Source: Trebonia sp963795335
GTDB lineage: Bacteria > Actinomycetota > Actinomycetes > Streptosporangiales > Streptosporangiaceae
DNA: 64,000 bases
Assembly: GCA_963795335.1 (NCBI GenBank)
Contig: CAWCHI010000004.1
Location: 62,001-126,000 of the forward strand
Direction of reading: 5' to 3'
Shown here piece after piece: positions 8,117-16,791 of the stretch. Both the position numbers and the translations under genes were made by a program. A model generated the notes under the pieces. It was not told the DNA's origin and searched no databases. It was given only the letters and a program-made list of their open reading frames with translations. Every line of letters starts with the position of its first letter. Positions within the stretch are counted from its first letter, which is position 1.

Positions 8117-9841
8117 TCAGGGCACCCGGGCGGCCGAAACCGGGAACGGCCGGCCGCGGACCAGGCGTCCGGGCAGGTCGCCGGTGGGCTCGCCGCCCGC
8201 GTAGGTCTCGACCCCGCTGACGAACGTGTGCTCATAGCCGGTCGCCCGCTGCACCAGGCGGCGGCCGCCGCCGGGCAGGTCATACCGCATTTCCGGCCGG
8301 TGCGGCAGCAGCCGTTCCATGTCGATCACGTTGATGTCGGCCTTGAACCCGGGAGCGAGCTCGCCCCGGTCGAACAGGCCGACCGCGCGGGCGGTGTCAC
8401 GGCATTGCCGCTGGACGACGAACGGCAGCCCGAGCTGCTCGCCGTGGCGGTCCCGGGCCCAGTGGGCCAGCAGGGTGGTGGGGAAGCTGCCATCGCAGAT
8501 CGTCCCGACGTGAGCTCCCCCGTCCGACAGCCCGGGCACGGTGTACTCGTGGCGCAGCATGCGGCCGGTGGCGTCCAGCGACCCGTCGGGGTAGCCGCCG
8601 AGCACTACGTAGGCCATCCCGGTGCCCGCGTCGCGGATGAGGATGTCGTAGACGACGTCGGCCGGCGTCCGGCCCTGGCGCCCGGCCAGGGCCGCGACCG
8701 AGTTCTCCAGCGACGGCTCGTAGTCCGGCGGGTCAGTGAGCTCAAACATGACGTCGTAGCGGTGGATCAGCTGGCCGCCGATGAGGCTGGCCGGGACGTC
8801 CTCGTTCTGGGCCGCGAGGACCTCGGCCCGGAACTGGGGGTCGGCCATCCGGGCCGCCTGCGCCGCGGCCGGGAGGCCGGCCACTTGCTGCCAGACCGGA
8901 TTCAGCATGAACGGGTTGAGGGTGTTCTGCAGGCCGAGCAGCACGCCGATCGGCCGGGCCGGGATCTGGGCCAGCATCGGCAGGCCGGCCTGGTTGCACG
9001 CGGTCAGCCGGTCCAGGGTGGCCTGGGGCGCCCGCCCGGGACCGGAGGAGAACGACAGCGGGCGGCCCGAGGCACGGACCAGGTCCGCCATGAGGTCGAA
9101 GTTGACGTCCTGCGGCGAGTCGGAGACCAGCTGCAGCACCCCGGCGCCGGTCTCCCCGACCGCGCGGGCGATGGCCACCAGCTCGGCGCCAGCGGCGCCA
9201 TAGGACGGCACGTGCTCGCCCGCCCTGGTCTTGTGGGAAGACAGCCGGGACGTGCTGAACCCGACCGCGCCGGCCCGGACCGCGTCGGCCGCGAGCGCGG
9301 CCATCTGCCCGGCTTCCTCCGCGGTGCACTGCTCGTCGGCCACCGCGCGGTCCCCCATCACGAACACGCGCAGCGCGGTGTGCGGCACCTGGGCCGCCAG
9401 GTCGATGTCGAAGCGGCGCCGCCCGAGCACGTCCAGGTAATCCGGGAACGACTCCCAGTCCCAGGTCAGCCCCTCGTGCAGTGCGGTGCCGGGGATATCC
9501 TCGACGCCCTCCATGACCTCGATCAGGCGGCCCCGGTCGGCCGGGCGGGCGGGGGCGAAGCCGACGCCGCAGTTGCCCATGACCGCGGTCGTCACCCCGT
9601 GCCAGGCCGACGGCTGCATCCGGTCGTCCCACGTCGCCTGGCCGTCGTAATGAGTGTGGATATCCACGAAGCCGGGCGCGACGACGGCGCCCGCAGCGTC
9701 GACCTCGCGGCGCCCGCGGCCCGGCACCGTCCCCACCGCGCGAATCACCCCGCCCGAGACGGCGACATCGGCCGTGCGGGTGGCAGCGCCACTGCCGTCG
9801 GCTACCGTCCCGCCGCGGATCACCAGATCGAACTCGGCCAT
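8117..9841 (-). CDS. N-acyl-D-amino-acid deacylase / amidohydrolase family
   Basis: A 574-residue amidohydrolase of the D-aminoacylase subgroup. It opens with FDLVIRGGTVADGSG, then the metal-binding motif GFVDIHTHYDGQ (HxH) and the HGVTTAVMGNCGVGFAP loop typical of the family; SDGGAHVGTICDGSFPT carries the late Asp. It probably hydrolyses N-acyl-D-amino acids or a related cyclic amide in the cytosol. Start ATG at 9841 with GGAGG upstream (GGAGGTGGCACG). Upstream in-frame ATGs at 9880 and 9862 lack a ribosome site. Divergent from the methyltransferase at 10001. Confidence 0.88.
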   Translation of the reverse strand: MAEFDLVIRGGTVADGSGAATRTADVAVSGGVIRAVGTVPGRGRREVDAAGAVVAPGFVDIHTHYDGQATWDDRMQPSAWHGVTTAVMGNCGVGFAPARPADRGRLIEVMEGVEDIPGTALHEGLTWDWESFPDYLDVLGRRRFDIDLAAQVPHTALRVFVMGDRAVADEQCTAEEAGQMAALAADAVRAGAVGFSTSRLSSHKTRAGEHVPSYGAAGAELVAIARAVGETGAGVLQLVSDSPQDVNFDLMADLVRASGRPLSFSSGPGRAPQATLDRLTACNQAGLPMLAQIPARPIGVLLGLQNTLNPFMLNPVWQQVAGLPAAAQAARMADPQFRAEVLAAQNEDVPASLIGGQLIHRYDVMFELTDPPDYEPSLENSVAALAGRQGRTPADVVYDILIRDAGTGMAYVVLGGYPDGSLDATGRMLRHEYTVPGLSDGGAHVGTICDGSFPTTLLAHWARDRHGEQLGLPFVVQRQCRDTARAVGLFDRGELAPGFKADINVIDMERLLPHRPEMRYDLPGGGRRLVQRATGYEHTFVSGVETYAGGEPTGDLPGRLVRGRPFPVSAARVP

Positions 9842-10000
9842 CGTGCCACCTCCGCGTGACATTTCCCCCATTCGGCTCATTATCGCCGCGTACCGCCCCG
9901 CCGGGAAGGGCGCGCGGCCCCCGGGCGTGGCTGATTCCCGCTACAGCGCGGCGGGCCGCTGACTGGGGCGGCGGCCCGCCGCCGCGTACCGTCGGAAGCT

Positions 10001-10540
10001 ATGAACAAGAACCACGCCGACCTGCTCGGGACCGCCGAATGGGCCGCGCACCTGCACGAGGACATCCTGCCGGTGGTCACCCACGGCATCGACCTGGGCC
10101 GCGACCTGCTGGAGATCGGCCCCGGGCCCGGCGCGGCGACCGAGTGGCTCCGGCACCGGGTGGAGCGGCTGGTCGCGGTGGACCTGGACCCGGACACGAC
10201 GACGGCGCTGGCCCAGCGGTTCGCCGGGACGAACGTGGAGGCGGTGACAGCCGACGCGACCGCGCTGCCCTACCCGGATGAGTCGTTCGACACCGTCGCC
10301 ATGTTCACCATGCTGCACCATGTGCCAACCCGCGCCCTGCAGGACGCGCTGCTGGCCGGGGCGCTGCGGGCACTGCGCCCGGGCGGGACGCTGATTGGCT
10401 CCGACAGCCTGCCCAGCGACGGGCTGCACCACTTCCACGAGGGCGACACCTATAACCCGGTCGAGCCGGCGTCGTTCCTGACCCGGCTGCAGACGACCGG
10501 GTTCGGCGAGATCGCCCTGTCGGGCCGGCGACGGGCTTAA
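10001..10540 (+). CDS. Class I SAM-dependent methyltransferase
   Basis: A 179-residue Methyltransf_11-type protein. Motif I is LLEIGPGPGAATEWL, motif II VAVDLDPD, motif III region ADATALPYPDESFDTV, followed by MFTMLHHV and LRPGGTLIGSD. Substrate unknown. It stands alone and ends before a strong bidirectional hairpin shared with the converging ettA. Confidence 0.85.
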   Translation: MNKNHADLLGTAEWAAHLHEDILPVVTHGIDLGRDLLEIGPGPGAATEWLRHRVERLVAVDLDPDTTTALAQRFAGTNVEAVTADATALPYPDESFDTVAMFTMLHHVPTRALQDALLAGALRALRPGGTLIGSDSLPSDGLHHFHEGDTYNPVEPASFLTRLQTTGFGEIALSGRRRA

Positions 10541-10632
10541 GTTCCAGGCCCGCAAGCCGGAGGCGCCCAAGGGATGACGGGGCAGGCGAAGCTGCGCCCC
10601 GTTCGGGATCACCTTGGGTGCGGGAACGCGAA

Positions 10633-10673
10633 GGCCGCCGCCGGCTGAGGGATGACCTCAGCCGGCGGCGGCC
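10633..10673. terminator. Perfect 17-bp stem, bidirectional terminator
   Basis: Two 17-base arms (10633-10649 and 10657-10673) with a 7-base loop, between the converging methyltransferase and ettA stop codons. No T-run, as is usual in high-GC actinobacteria. Confidence 0.75.
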
Positions 10674-10701
10674 CCGGGTTGACCTCGCTTACCCGCGGGG
10701 C

Positions 10702-12366
10702 CTAGCCGCGGGTCAGCTTGCGGTAGGTGACGGCGTGCGGGCGGGCGGCCTCGGCCCCGAGGCGCTCGATCTTGTTCTTCTCGTAGGCCTCGAAGTTGCC
10801 CTCGAACCAGAACCAGTTGGCGCCGCCCTCCCAGGCGAGGATGTGGGTGGCGATCCGGTCCAGGAACCAGCGGTCGTGGCTGGTGATCACGGCGCAGCCG
10901 GGGAACTCGAGCAGCGCGTTCTCCAGGCTGCCGAGCGTCTCCACGTCCAGGTCGTTGGTCGGCTCGTCGAGCAGCAGCAGGTTGCCGCCCTGCTTCAGGG
11001 TGAGGGCCAGGTTCATCCGGTTGCGCTCGCCACCGGACATCACGCCGGCCGGCTTCTGCTGGTCCGACCCCTTGAAGCCGAACGCGGCCACGTAGGCCCG
11101 GCTCGGGAACTCCACGTTGCCGACGTGGATGAACGACTCCCCGTCGGAGATCGCCTCCCACACGTTCTTCTTCGGGTCGAGGCCGGCCCGGTTCTGGTCG
11201 GAGTAGGAGATCTTCACCGTGTCGCCGACCCGGATGGTCCCGCTGTCCGGCTTCTCCTCGCCGATGATCATCTTGAACAGCGTGGTCTTGCCGACGCCGT
11301 TGGGGCCGATGACGCCGACGATGCCGTTGCGCGGCAGCGAGAAGGACAGGTCGTCGTACAGGAGGCGGTCGTCGAAACCCTTGCTAAGGTGCTCGACCTC
11401 GACGACCTGATTGCCGAGCCGCGGGCCCGGCGGGATCTGGATCTCCTCGAAGTCGAGCTTGCGGTTCTTGTCCGCCTCGGCCGCCATCTCCTCATAGCGG
11501 TCCAGGCGGGCGCGGGACTTGGTCTGCCGGGCGCGGGCGCTCGACCGGACCCACTCCAGCTCGTCGTCGAGACGCTTGCGCATCTTGGCGTCCTTGGCCC
11601 CCTCGACCTTGAGCCGGGACGCCTTCGTCTCCAGGTACGTGGTGTAGTTGCCCTCGTACGGGTAGGCGCGGCCGCGGTCGAGCTCCAGGATCCACTGCGC
11701 GACGTTCTCCAGGAAGTACCGGTCGTGGGTGATCGCGATCACCGTGCCCGCGTACTTTTCCAGGTACTGCTCCAGCCACTGGACCGACTCGGCGTCCAGG
11801 TGGTTGGTGGGCTCGTCAAGCAGCAGCAGGTCCGGCTGCTGGAGCAGCAGCTTGCACAGCGCCACTCTTCTGCGCTCGCCCCCCGAGAGCTGAGTCACGT
11901 CGGCGTCCGGGGGCGGGCAGCGCAGCGCGTCCATCGCCTGCTCCAGCTGGCTGTCCAAATCCCAGGCGTCCTTGTGGTCGATCTGCTCCTGGAGCTTGCT
12001 CATCTGCTCCATCAGCTCGTCGGAGTAGTCGGTCGCCATCTTCTCGGCGATCTCGTTGTACTCATCGAGCAGCCTCTTGGTCTCGGCCACGCCCTCCTCG
12101 ACGTTGCCGAGGACGTCCTTGTCCGGGTTCAGCTGCGGCTCCTGGGCCAGGATGCCGACCGTGAACCCGGGCATCAGGCGGGCCTCGCCGTTGGAGACCT
12201 GCTCCGTCCCGGCCATGATCTTCAGCAGGGTCGACTTGCCGGTGCCGTTCGGGCCCACGACACCGATCTTCGCCCCAGGGAGAAAGCTCAGCGTGACATT
12301 GTCGAGCACGACCTTGTCACCATGCGCCTTACGGACGGCGCGCAGGCTGTATATGAATTCAGGCAC
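10702..12366 (-). CDS. ettA: ABC-F protein EttA, energy-dependent translational throttle
   Basis: A 554-residue soluble ABC-F ATPase that binds the ribosomal E site and gates the first elongation steps according to ATP/ADP. Two ABC domains: Walker A GPNGTGKST, signature LSGGERRRVALC and Walker B LLLLDEPTNHLD; then GPNGVGKTT, SGGERNRMNLAL and LLLLDEPTNDLD. The P-site linker (RKRLDDELEWVRSSARARQTK) lies between them. Length matches EttA of E. coli (about 555). Start GTG at 12366 after GGAG; the frame extends upstream without homology. It lies downstream of tatB but 107 bases apart. Confidence 0.95.
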   Translation of the reverse strand: MPEFIYSLRAVRKAHGDKVVLDNVTLSFLPGAKIGVVGPNGTGKSTLLKIMAGTEQVSNGEARLMPGFTVGILAQEPQLNPDKDVLGNVEEGVAETKRLLDEYNEIAEKMATDYSDELMEQMSKLQEQIDHKDAWDLDSQLEQAMDALRCPPPDADVTQLSGGERRRVALCKLLLQQPDLLLLDEPTNHLDAESVQWLEQYLEKYAGTVIAITHDRYFLENVAQWILELDRGRAYPYEGNYTTYLETKASRLKVEGAKDAKMRKRLDDELEWVRSSARARQTKSRARLDRYEEMAAEADKNRKLDFEEIQIPPGPRLGNQVVEVEHLSKGFDDRLLYDDLSFSLPRNGIVGVIGPNGVGKTTLFKMIIGEEKPDSGTIRVGDTVKISYSDQNRAGLDPKKNVWEAISDGESFIHVGNVEFPSRAYVAAFGFKGSDQQKPAGVMSGGERNRMNLALTLKQGGNLLLLDEPTNDLDVETLGSLENALLEFPGCAVITSHDRWFLDRIATHILAWEGGANWFWFEGNFEAYEKNKIERLGAEAARPHAVTYRKLTRG

Positions 12367-12472
12367 GCTCTCCAGCCTAAAGGCTATGGGGAGGTGGCTT
12401 GCGTCCTTCGGCCGTTCCGGGGTAGGGATGGCTGTTCCCGCTGCCGCTCCCGCCGCGGTCCGCGGCGCGGCG

Positions 12473-12865
12473 TCAGGTCGCCTCGGGGTCATAGGCGGCC
12501 TGCTGGCCGTCCCAGACACCCACAAGCGCATCCTCAGGCACCCCAGGGCGGGTCCCGTCCAGGTCCGGGCTCGCCTGGTCCGGGCTCGCCTGGTCCGGGC
12601 TCGCCTGGTCCGGGCTCGCCTGGTCCGGCTCGCTGAGCAGGTGCTTGGTGACGAACGTGCGCGGGTTCAGGTCGCTGACGTCGAAGTCGGCGAACTCCGG
12701 GCCGAGCCCCTCACGCAGCTCGGACGAGGCGCCTTCGGCGATCCGCCGCAGGTCGCGCAGGAACCGGCCCGCCTGGGCGGCGATCTTCGGCAGCTCATTG
12801 GGGCCGAACACGACCAGGGCAAGCACCGCCAGGATCAGTAGCTTGGGCAAAGACAGGTCGAACAC
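12473..12865 (-). CDS. tatB: Sec-independent translocase TatB
   Basis: 130 residues: a short periplasmic N-terminus, one membrane helix (LLILAVLALVVFGPNELP, with the FGPxxLP hinge of TatA/B), an amphipathic helix and a charged tail. The long amphipathic helix and Asn/Glu hinge favour TatB over TatA. TatB and TatC form the receptor for twin-arginine signal peptides. The tail carries four PDQAS repeats. It lies downstream of a Tat-signal ferritin-like gene on the same strand, with tatA-tatC divergent nearby. Confidence 0.88.
   Translation of the reverse strand: MFDLSLPKLLILAVLALVVFGPNELPKIAAQAGRFLRDLRRIAEGASSELREGLGPEFADFDVSDLNPRTFVTKHLLSEPDQASPDQASPDQASPDQASPDLDGTRPGVPEDALVGVWDGQQAAYDPEAT
12562..12621 (-). 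repeat. 15-bp tandem repeat, four copies, in tatB
   Basis: Four perfect copies of a 15-base unit (GGTCCGGGCTCGCCT on the + strand) encode the PDQAS repeats in the cytosolic tail of TatB; a decayed fifth follows. In-frame, so length can vary harmlessly. Confidence 0.9.
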
Positions 12866-12899
12866 CGGGAACCTCCATCCGGGACAGCCGCCCGGACCA

Positions 12900-12926
12900 G
12901 GCCCCGCCGCGAGCGGCGGCGGGGCC
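12900..12926 (-). terminator. 11-bp GC hairpin
   Basis: GGCCCCGCCGC and its complement separated by five bases, just after the ferritin-like stop codon and before the tatB start. It probably attenuates transcription between the two genes. Confidence 0.6.
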
Positions 12927-12953
12927 AGGCCGGCCGTACAAAGGGGGTGCTGG

Positions 12954-13892
12954 TCAGCCGCTGGTGTGCAGCTGGCCGTTGACGCCCTTGGGGTAGAAGC
13001 CGCCGGAGTTCGCGACCTTGGGGGTCAGGTAGACGATATTCAGGACCTGCTGCGGGGTCCGGCCGAACACGAGCCCGTTAGCGTCGGTCGGCACGATGTT
13101 GGCCCGGCCCTTCAGCGTGACGCCCTGGTCGTCGTCGCTCGGCCCGTCCAGGCTGTCGCGCGCGGCGGAGATCGCGTTGGCGGCCGAGGCGAGGCCACGC
13201 TCGTAGAGCACGGTCCGGATGTTGGCCGCGTGGTAGGCCTCGACCGCGAGGATCCCCGCGGCCGCCCCGAGGTAGGTCTTGTTGCTGATCAGCGGGGCCG
13301 CGCCCTTGTAGGCGGTCACGCCGACGTCCTCGAAGATGAACGCGCCGAGCAGGAAGTTGTCCTCGTTGGCGTAGACGTTGAAGGACTGTCCCGGCTTGAT
13401 CAGCCCGGCCGCCGTGGCCGCGGCCGTGAACGCCGTGCTGATGTTGATCTCGGGCCGGGCGACGGCCGCTGAGCCGAGCGCCTTGCGCAGGAACGCGACG
13501 TGGTCGTACTCGTCGCGGGCGATCTCGGCGGCGAACTGACGGAGTGAGGAGCTCCTGAACGGCACCTCATGACCGCCCTTGACCTCACCGCGCGTGCCGG
13601 TGCCGGTGGTCAGGCTGGACGGCAGCCCGTGGCCGTTGACGGCGTTGTAGTAGAACTCCGCCTCGAGGTACTCGAGGTTGAGCGCGAAGTTCAGGATGGC
13701 GCTGTCGGAGATGGCCGGGGCCGTCGTCGTCGCCGCCGACGCCTTGGTCACTTCCCCGCCGACCAGCAGGCCCGCGCCGACCACGCCGAGCCCGGCCGCG
13801 CTGGCGGTCCGCAGGAACCGGCGGCGGTCAGCCGGGTTTTCCGCGCTCCGGCTGATGAGCGTGTTGACATACCGCTTTCCGAACACAGACAT
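12954..13892 (-). CDS. Tat-exported ferritin-like domain protein
   Basis: 312 residues. The N terminus has a twin-arginine signal (DRRRFLRTASAAGLGVVGAG, i.e. RRxFLR plus hydrophobic stretch ending near ASA). The mature part is a ferritin-like four-helix bundle: LNLEYLEAEFYYNAV, IARDEYDHVAFLRKAL and ILAVEAYHAANIR supply the Glu/His carboxylate-bridge ligands. It resembles the ferritin_2 / desiccation-related (PCC13-62) family. Exact function is unknown; roles in stress or iron handling are proposed for relatives. It sits between tatB and the divergent tatA-tatC, so the exported substrate is encoded within its own export machinery. Confidence 0.85.
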   Translation of the reverse strand: MSVFGKRYVNTLISRSAENPADRRRFLRTASAAGLGVVGAGLLVGGEVTKASAATTTAPAISDSAILNFALNLEYLEAEFYYNAVNGHGLPSSLTTGTGTRGEVKGGHEVPFRSSSLRQFAAEIARDEYDHVAFLRKALGSAAVARPEINISTAFTAAATAAGLIKPGQSFNVYANEDNFLLGAFIFEDVGVTAYKGAAPLISNKTYLGAAAGILAVEAYHAANIRTVLYERGLASAANAISAARDSLDGPSDDDQGVTLKGRANIVPTDANGLVFGRTPQQVLNIVYLTPKVANSGGFYPKGVNGQLHTSG

Positions 13893-14185
13893 TCCCCTTC
13901 CGGGAGTTGATCTTGTCGTCGGTATTCGGAGCCTCGTGGCGAGCGGATCGGCCGGAGGGAGAAAAATTTGCCGCCGGATATCTGCGGCCAGTCGCCGGGA
14001 AAATAATCTGACGGGCAGGCAATCCGGGCGGCCGACGGCCTCGAAGCACCAGTGTTCGATCGCATCGGAGCGTGACTACCTGCGGGAACGTCACCCTTTG
14101 GGTCGGAAAAGGCTATCCACGCGCCTTCAGCTCATACGGGCTGGAGACCCTGATCGCGGTGTGCCTACCGCGGAAGAGGACAGAC

Positions 14186-14479
14186 ATGATCGGCGACCTT
14201 TTTGACAGCCCGTGGAAAATCCTGATCGTCGCGGTAGTGCTTATCGTGCTTTTCGGGTCGACCAAACTCCCGGGGGCAGCGCGCTCGCTCGGCAAGTCAA
14301 TGCGCATTCTTAAGAGCGAGGTAAAGGGCCTGCACGAGGACGACCCCGAGCCCGCCTACGCCCGCCAGGAGCTGACCGGAACACAGTCGCTCACCGGGAC
14401 GCGGGAGCCCGTCGCGGAGGGACCGCAGACGGCCGAGCAGGCCTGGGCCACCGCCCAGCGCACGCAGCAGCCGGGCTAG
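14186..14479 (+). CDS. tatA: Twin-arginine translocase subunit TatA
   Basis: 97 residues: membrane helix DSPWKILIVAVVLIVLFG, hinge STKLPGAARSLGKSMRILK (FGxxKLP, amphipathic helix) and an acidic tail. TatA oligomers form the conduit for folded proteins. Start ATG 14186 behind GGAAGAGGACAG; the frame is open further upstream but without homology. tatC follows after 28 bases, so the two form an operon, divergent from the Tat-dependent ferritin-like gene. Confidence 0.92.
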   Translation: MIGDLFDSPWKILIVAVVLIVLFGSTKLPGAARSLGKSMRILKSEVKGLHEDDPEPAYARQELTGTQSLTGTREPVAEGPQTAEQAWATAQRTQQPG

Positions 14480-14507
14480 GCCGGCCGGGATCCCGGAGGG
14501 CGCCGAC

Positions 14508-15428
14508 ATGACGAACCTCGCTGAGTCCATGGTGGGCGCGCGGGTGGCCGGATCGCGCCTGATGCGCGCGACGCGCCAGCCCGGCCCGGACGGCCGGATG
14601 CCGGTGATGGGCCACCTGCGCGAGCTGCGCAACCGGATCGTCAAGGCCACCCTCGCCATCATCGCGGGCACGGTCGCCGGGCTGGTGTTCTTCACTCCCC
14701 TGTGGTCCGTGGTCACCCACCCGTTCTGCAAGGCCGTGATCTCCGGCCACACCGGATGCAAGGTACTCGGCGACCAGCTCACCGTCACGGGGGTCTTCGA
14801 CCCGTTCATGGTGCGGGTTCAGGTCGCGTTCTTCGCCGGGCTGGTCATCACCTCGCCGGTGTGGCTCTACCAGCTGTGGGCCTTCGTCGCCCCCGGCCTC
14901 TACCGCCGCGAGCGCCGCTACACCTACCTGTTCGTCGGGACCGCGGTCCCCCTGTTCACCGCCGGGGCCGTCCTCGCCTACCTGGTGATGAGCCGCGGCC
15001 TGGCCTACCTGTTCAACCTCACCCCGCACGGCGTCACCCTCTTGCCCACGATCTCCACCTACCTGAGCTACTTCCAGGGCATGATCCTCGGCTTCGGCCT
15101 GGCCTTCGAGCTGCCGCTGGTGCTGATCATCCTGAACGTGGCCCGCATCCTCACCCACGCCCGGTTCCGCCGCTGGCGGAAGATGATGATCTTCGGCGCG
15201 TTCCTCTTCGCCGGCATCGCCAACCCCAGCCCCGACCCGCTCAGCATGCTGCTGCTCGCCGCTCCCTGCGTCCTGCTGGTCGAAGTGGCCGAGATCGTGA
15301 TCTGGGCCAACGACCGCCGCCGGGCCCGCATCGACCCGTACGCCGGGCTGGCCGACGACGAACTCGCCCCCCTGGACACCGGTGACGAGCCCGAGCCCGT
15401 GGGTGGCAGCCGCGGCTCCCGCGGCTGA
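14508..15428 (+). CDS. tatC: Twin-arginine translocase subunit TatC
   Basis: 306-residue polytopic core of the Tat receptor. Signature segments: MGHLRELRNRIVKATLA at the cytosolic N-terminus (signal-peptide binding), FDPFMVRVQVAFFAGLVITSPVWLYQLWAFVAPGL with the conserved PVWLYQLWAFVAPGL, YRRERRY, and FGLAFELPLVL with the conserved Glu. Six helices expected. An N-terminal extension of about 30 residues precedes the conserved start; an internal start at MPVMGHLREL is possible. Confidence 0.95.
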   Translation: MTNLAESMVGARVAGSRLMRATRQPGPDGRMPVMGHLRELRNRIVKATLAIIAGTVAGLVFFTPLWSVVTHPFCKAVISGHTGCKVLGDQLTVTGVFDPFMVRVQVAFFAGLVITSPVWLYQLWAFVAPGLYRRERRYTYLFVGTAVPLFTAGAVLAYLVMSRGLAYLFNLTPHGVTLLPTISTYLSYFQGMILGFGLAFELPLVLIILNVARILTHARFRRWRKMMIFGAFLFAGIANPSPDPLSMLLLAAPCVLLVEVAEIVIWANDRRRARIDPYAGLADDELAPLDTGDEPEPVGGSRGSRG

Positions 15429-15495
15429 TGTAGCGGCCCAGTGACTGCTGTCAGCACCGCCACCGGGGCGGCCGCTCGCGGAAGCACGGCCCCGC

Positions 15496-16731
15496 TTGAA
15501 GCGCGACGCGCGTGGCCGCGTCCGCGGCGCGCTTGGGCTGCTGGGCCCGGCGTTCGTGGCCGCGGTCGCCTACGTTGACCCGGGCAACTTCGCGACCAAC
15601 TTCGCCGCCAGCGCCGGCCGCGGCTACCAGCTGCTGTGGGTGGTCGTGATGGCCAACCTGATGGCGGTGCTGATCCAGTACCTGACCTCCAAGGCCGGCC
15701 TGGCGACCGGCCGCAGCCTGCCCGAGCTGTGCCGCGAGCGCTACGGAGCCCGGGTCAACCTGCTGCTGTGGCTCCAGGCGGAGGTGGTCGCGATGGCGAC
15801 CGACCTGGCCGAGTTCACCGGCGCCGCGATCGGGCTGAACCTCGTCTTCGGTATCCCGCTGCTGCTGGCCGGCCTGATCACGGCAGCGGTCGCGTTCGCG
15901 ATCCTGGCCTTGCAGCAGCGGGGCTACCGCCGCTTCGAACTGGCGGTCATCGCGCTGCTGGCGCTGGTCGGCCTGGGTTTCCTGTACTTGTTCTTCGCGG
16001 CAGGCCGGCAGGACTACCCCGCCGCTGCCCGGGGCCTGGTGCCGCACCTGGCCGGGGGCACCCTGAGCCTGACGGTGGGGATCATCGGCGCGACCGTCAT
16101 GCCGCACGTCGTCTACCTGCACTCCGCCCTGCACAAGGACCGGGTGAAAGGCGCCCCGCGGGCGGACCGCCGCACCCTGCTGACCTGGAACCGGCGCGAC
16201 TGCGTGGCCGGGCTCGGCATCGCCGGCCTGATCAACCTGGCCATGCTCTGCGTCGCCGCTGCCTTGTTCAGCGGACAGGGCCCGGCCGGAACTGGCGGAC
16301 TCGGCCAGGTGCACGAGCGCATCGGCGCGGTGGCCGGCGGCGGTGCCGCACTGGCCTTCGGCGTGGCACTGATGGCCTCGGGGCTGTCGTCGTCGTCCGT
16401 GGGCACCTACGCGGGTCAGATCTCCATGGCCGGCTTCATGAACTGGCGGATTCCCGTGCTGGCCCGCCGGGCCGTGACGATGGCGCCGTCGCTGCTCGTC
16501 CTGGCGTTCGCCGCGAACACCAGTCAGGCGCTGGTCTATTCGCAGGTCGTGTTGTCCTTCGGCATCCCCTTCGCGATCATCCCGTTGCTGCTCATTACCC
16601 GTGATCGCGCCACGATGACCGACATGACCAACCGCCGCCTCACCGGCACCCTGATGCTGGTAGTCACCGCCGTCATCGTCGGCCTCAACCTGTACCTGCT
16701 CGGGTCTGCCGTCGACGCCGCGCTGCGGTAG
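15496..16731 (+). CDS. mntH: Nramp-family divalent metal transporter (MntH-like)
   Basis: 411-residue Mn2+/Fe2+:H+ symporter. The TM1 metal motif DPGN is in VAYVDPGNFATNF, and the TM6 metal motif is VMPHVVYLHSAL (MPH). Eleven helices expected. Start TTG at 15496, 67 bases after tatC. No Mn riboswitch or clear MntR box can be recognised in that short gap, so it may be read through from tatC. Metal import next to a ferritin-like Tat substrate is suggestive but unproven. Confidence 0.9.
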   Translation: MKRDARGRVRGALGLLGPAFVAAVAYVDPGNFATNFAASAGRGYQLLWVVVMANLMAVLIQYLTSKAGLATGRSLPELCRERYGARVNLLLWLQAEVVAMATDLAEFTGAAIGLNLVFGIPLLLAGLITAAVAFAILALQQRGYRRFELAVIALLALVGLGFLYLFFAAGRQDYPAAARGLVPHLAGGTLSLTVGIIGATVMPHVVYLHSALHKDRVKGAPRADRRTLLTWNRRDCVAGLGIAGLINLAMLCVAAALFSGQGPAGTGGLGQVHERIGAVAGGGAALAFGVALMASGLSSSSVGTYAGQISMAGFMNWRIPVLARRAVTMAPSLLVLAFAANTSQALVYSQVVLSFGIPFAIIPLLLITRDRATMTDMTNRRLTGTLMLVVTAVIVGLNLYLLGSAVDAALR

Positions 16732-16791
16732 CTGACCCCGGGTGGCGGCCGCCACCCGGGGCCGCCCGGGCCGGCTGGCCGGGCGGGCGGC

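Noticed and set aside
8228..9859. 543-codon open frame on the plus strand
   Set aside because: Antisense of the amidohydrolase, whose motifs and ribosome site are clear.
10618..12636. 672-codon plus-strand frame
   Set aside because: Shadow of ettA and tatB; no recognisable domain.
15429..15495. Manganese riboswitch before mntH
   Set aside because: The gap is only 67 bases and shows none of the conserved yybP-ykoY elements.
16536..16791. GGDEF protein extending into mntH in antisense
   Set aside because: The extension is Arg/Ser/Pro-rich and overlaps an intact gene; a frameshift near 17060 gives a natural stop at 16792.
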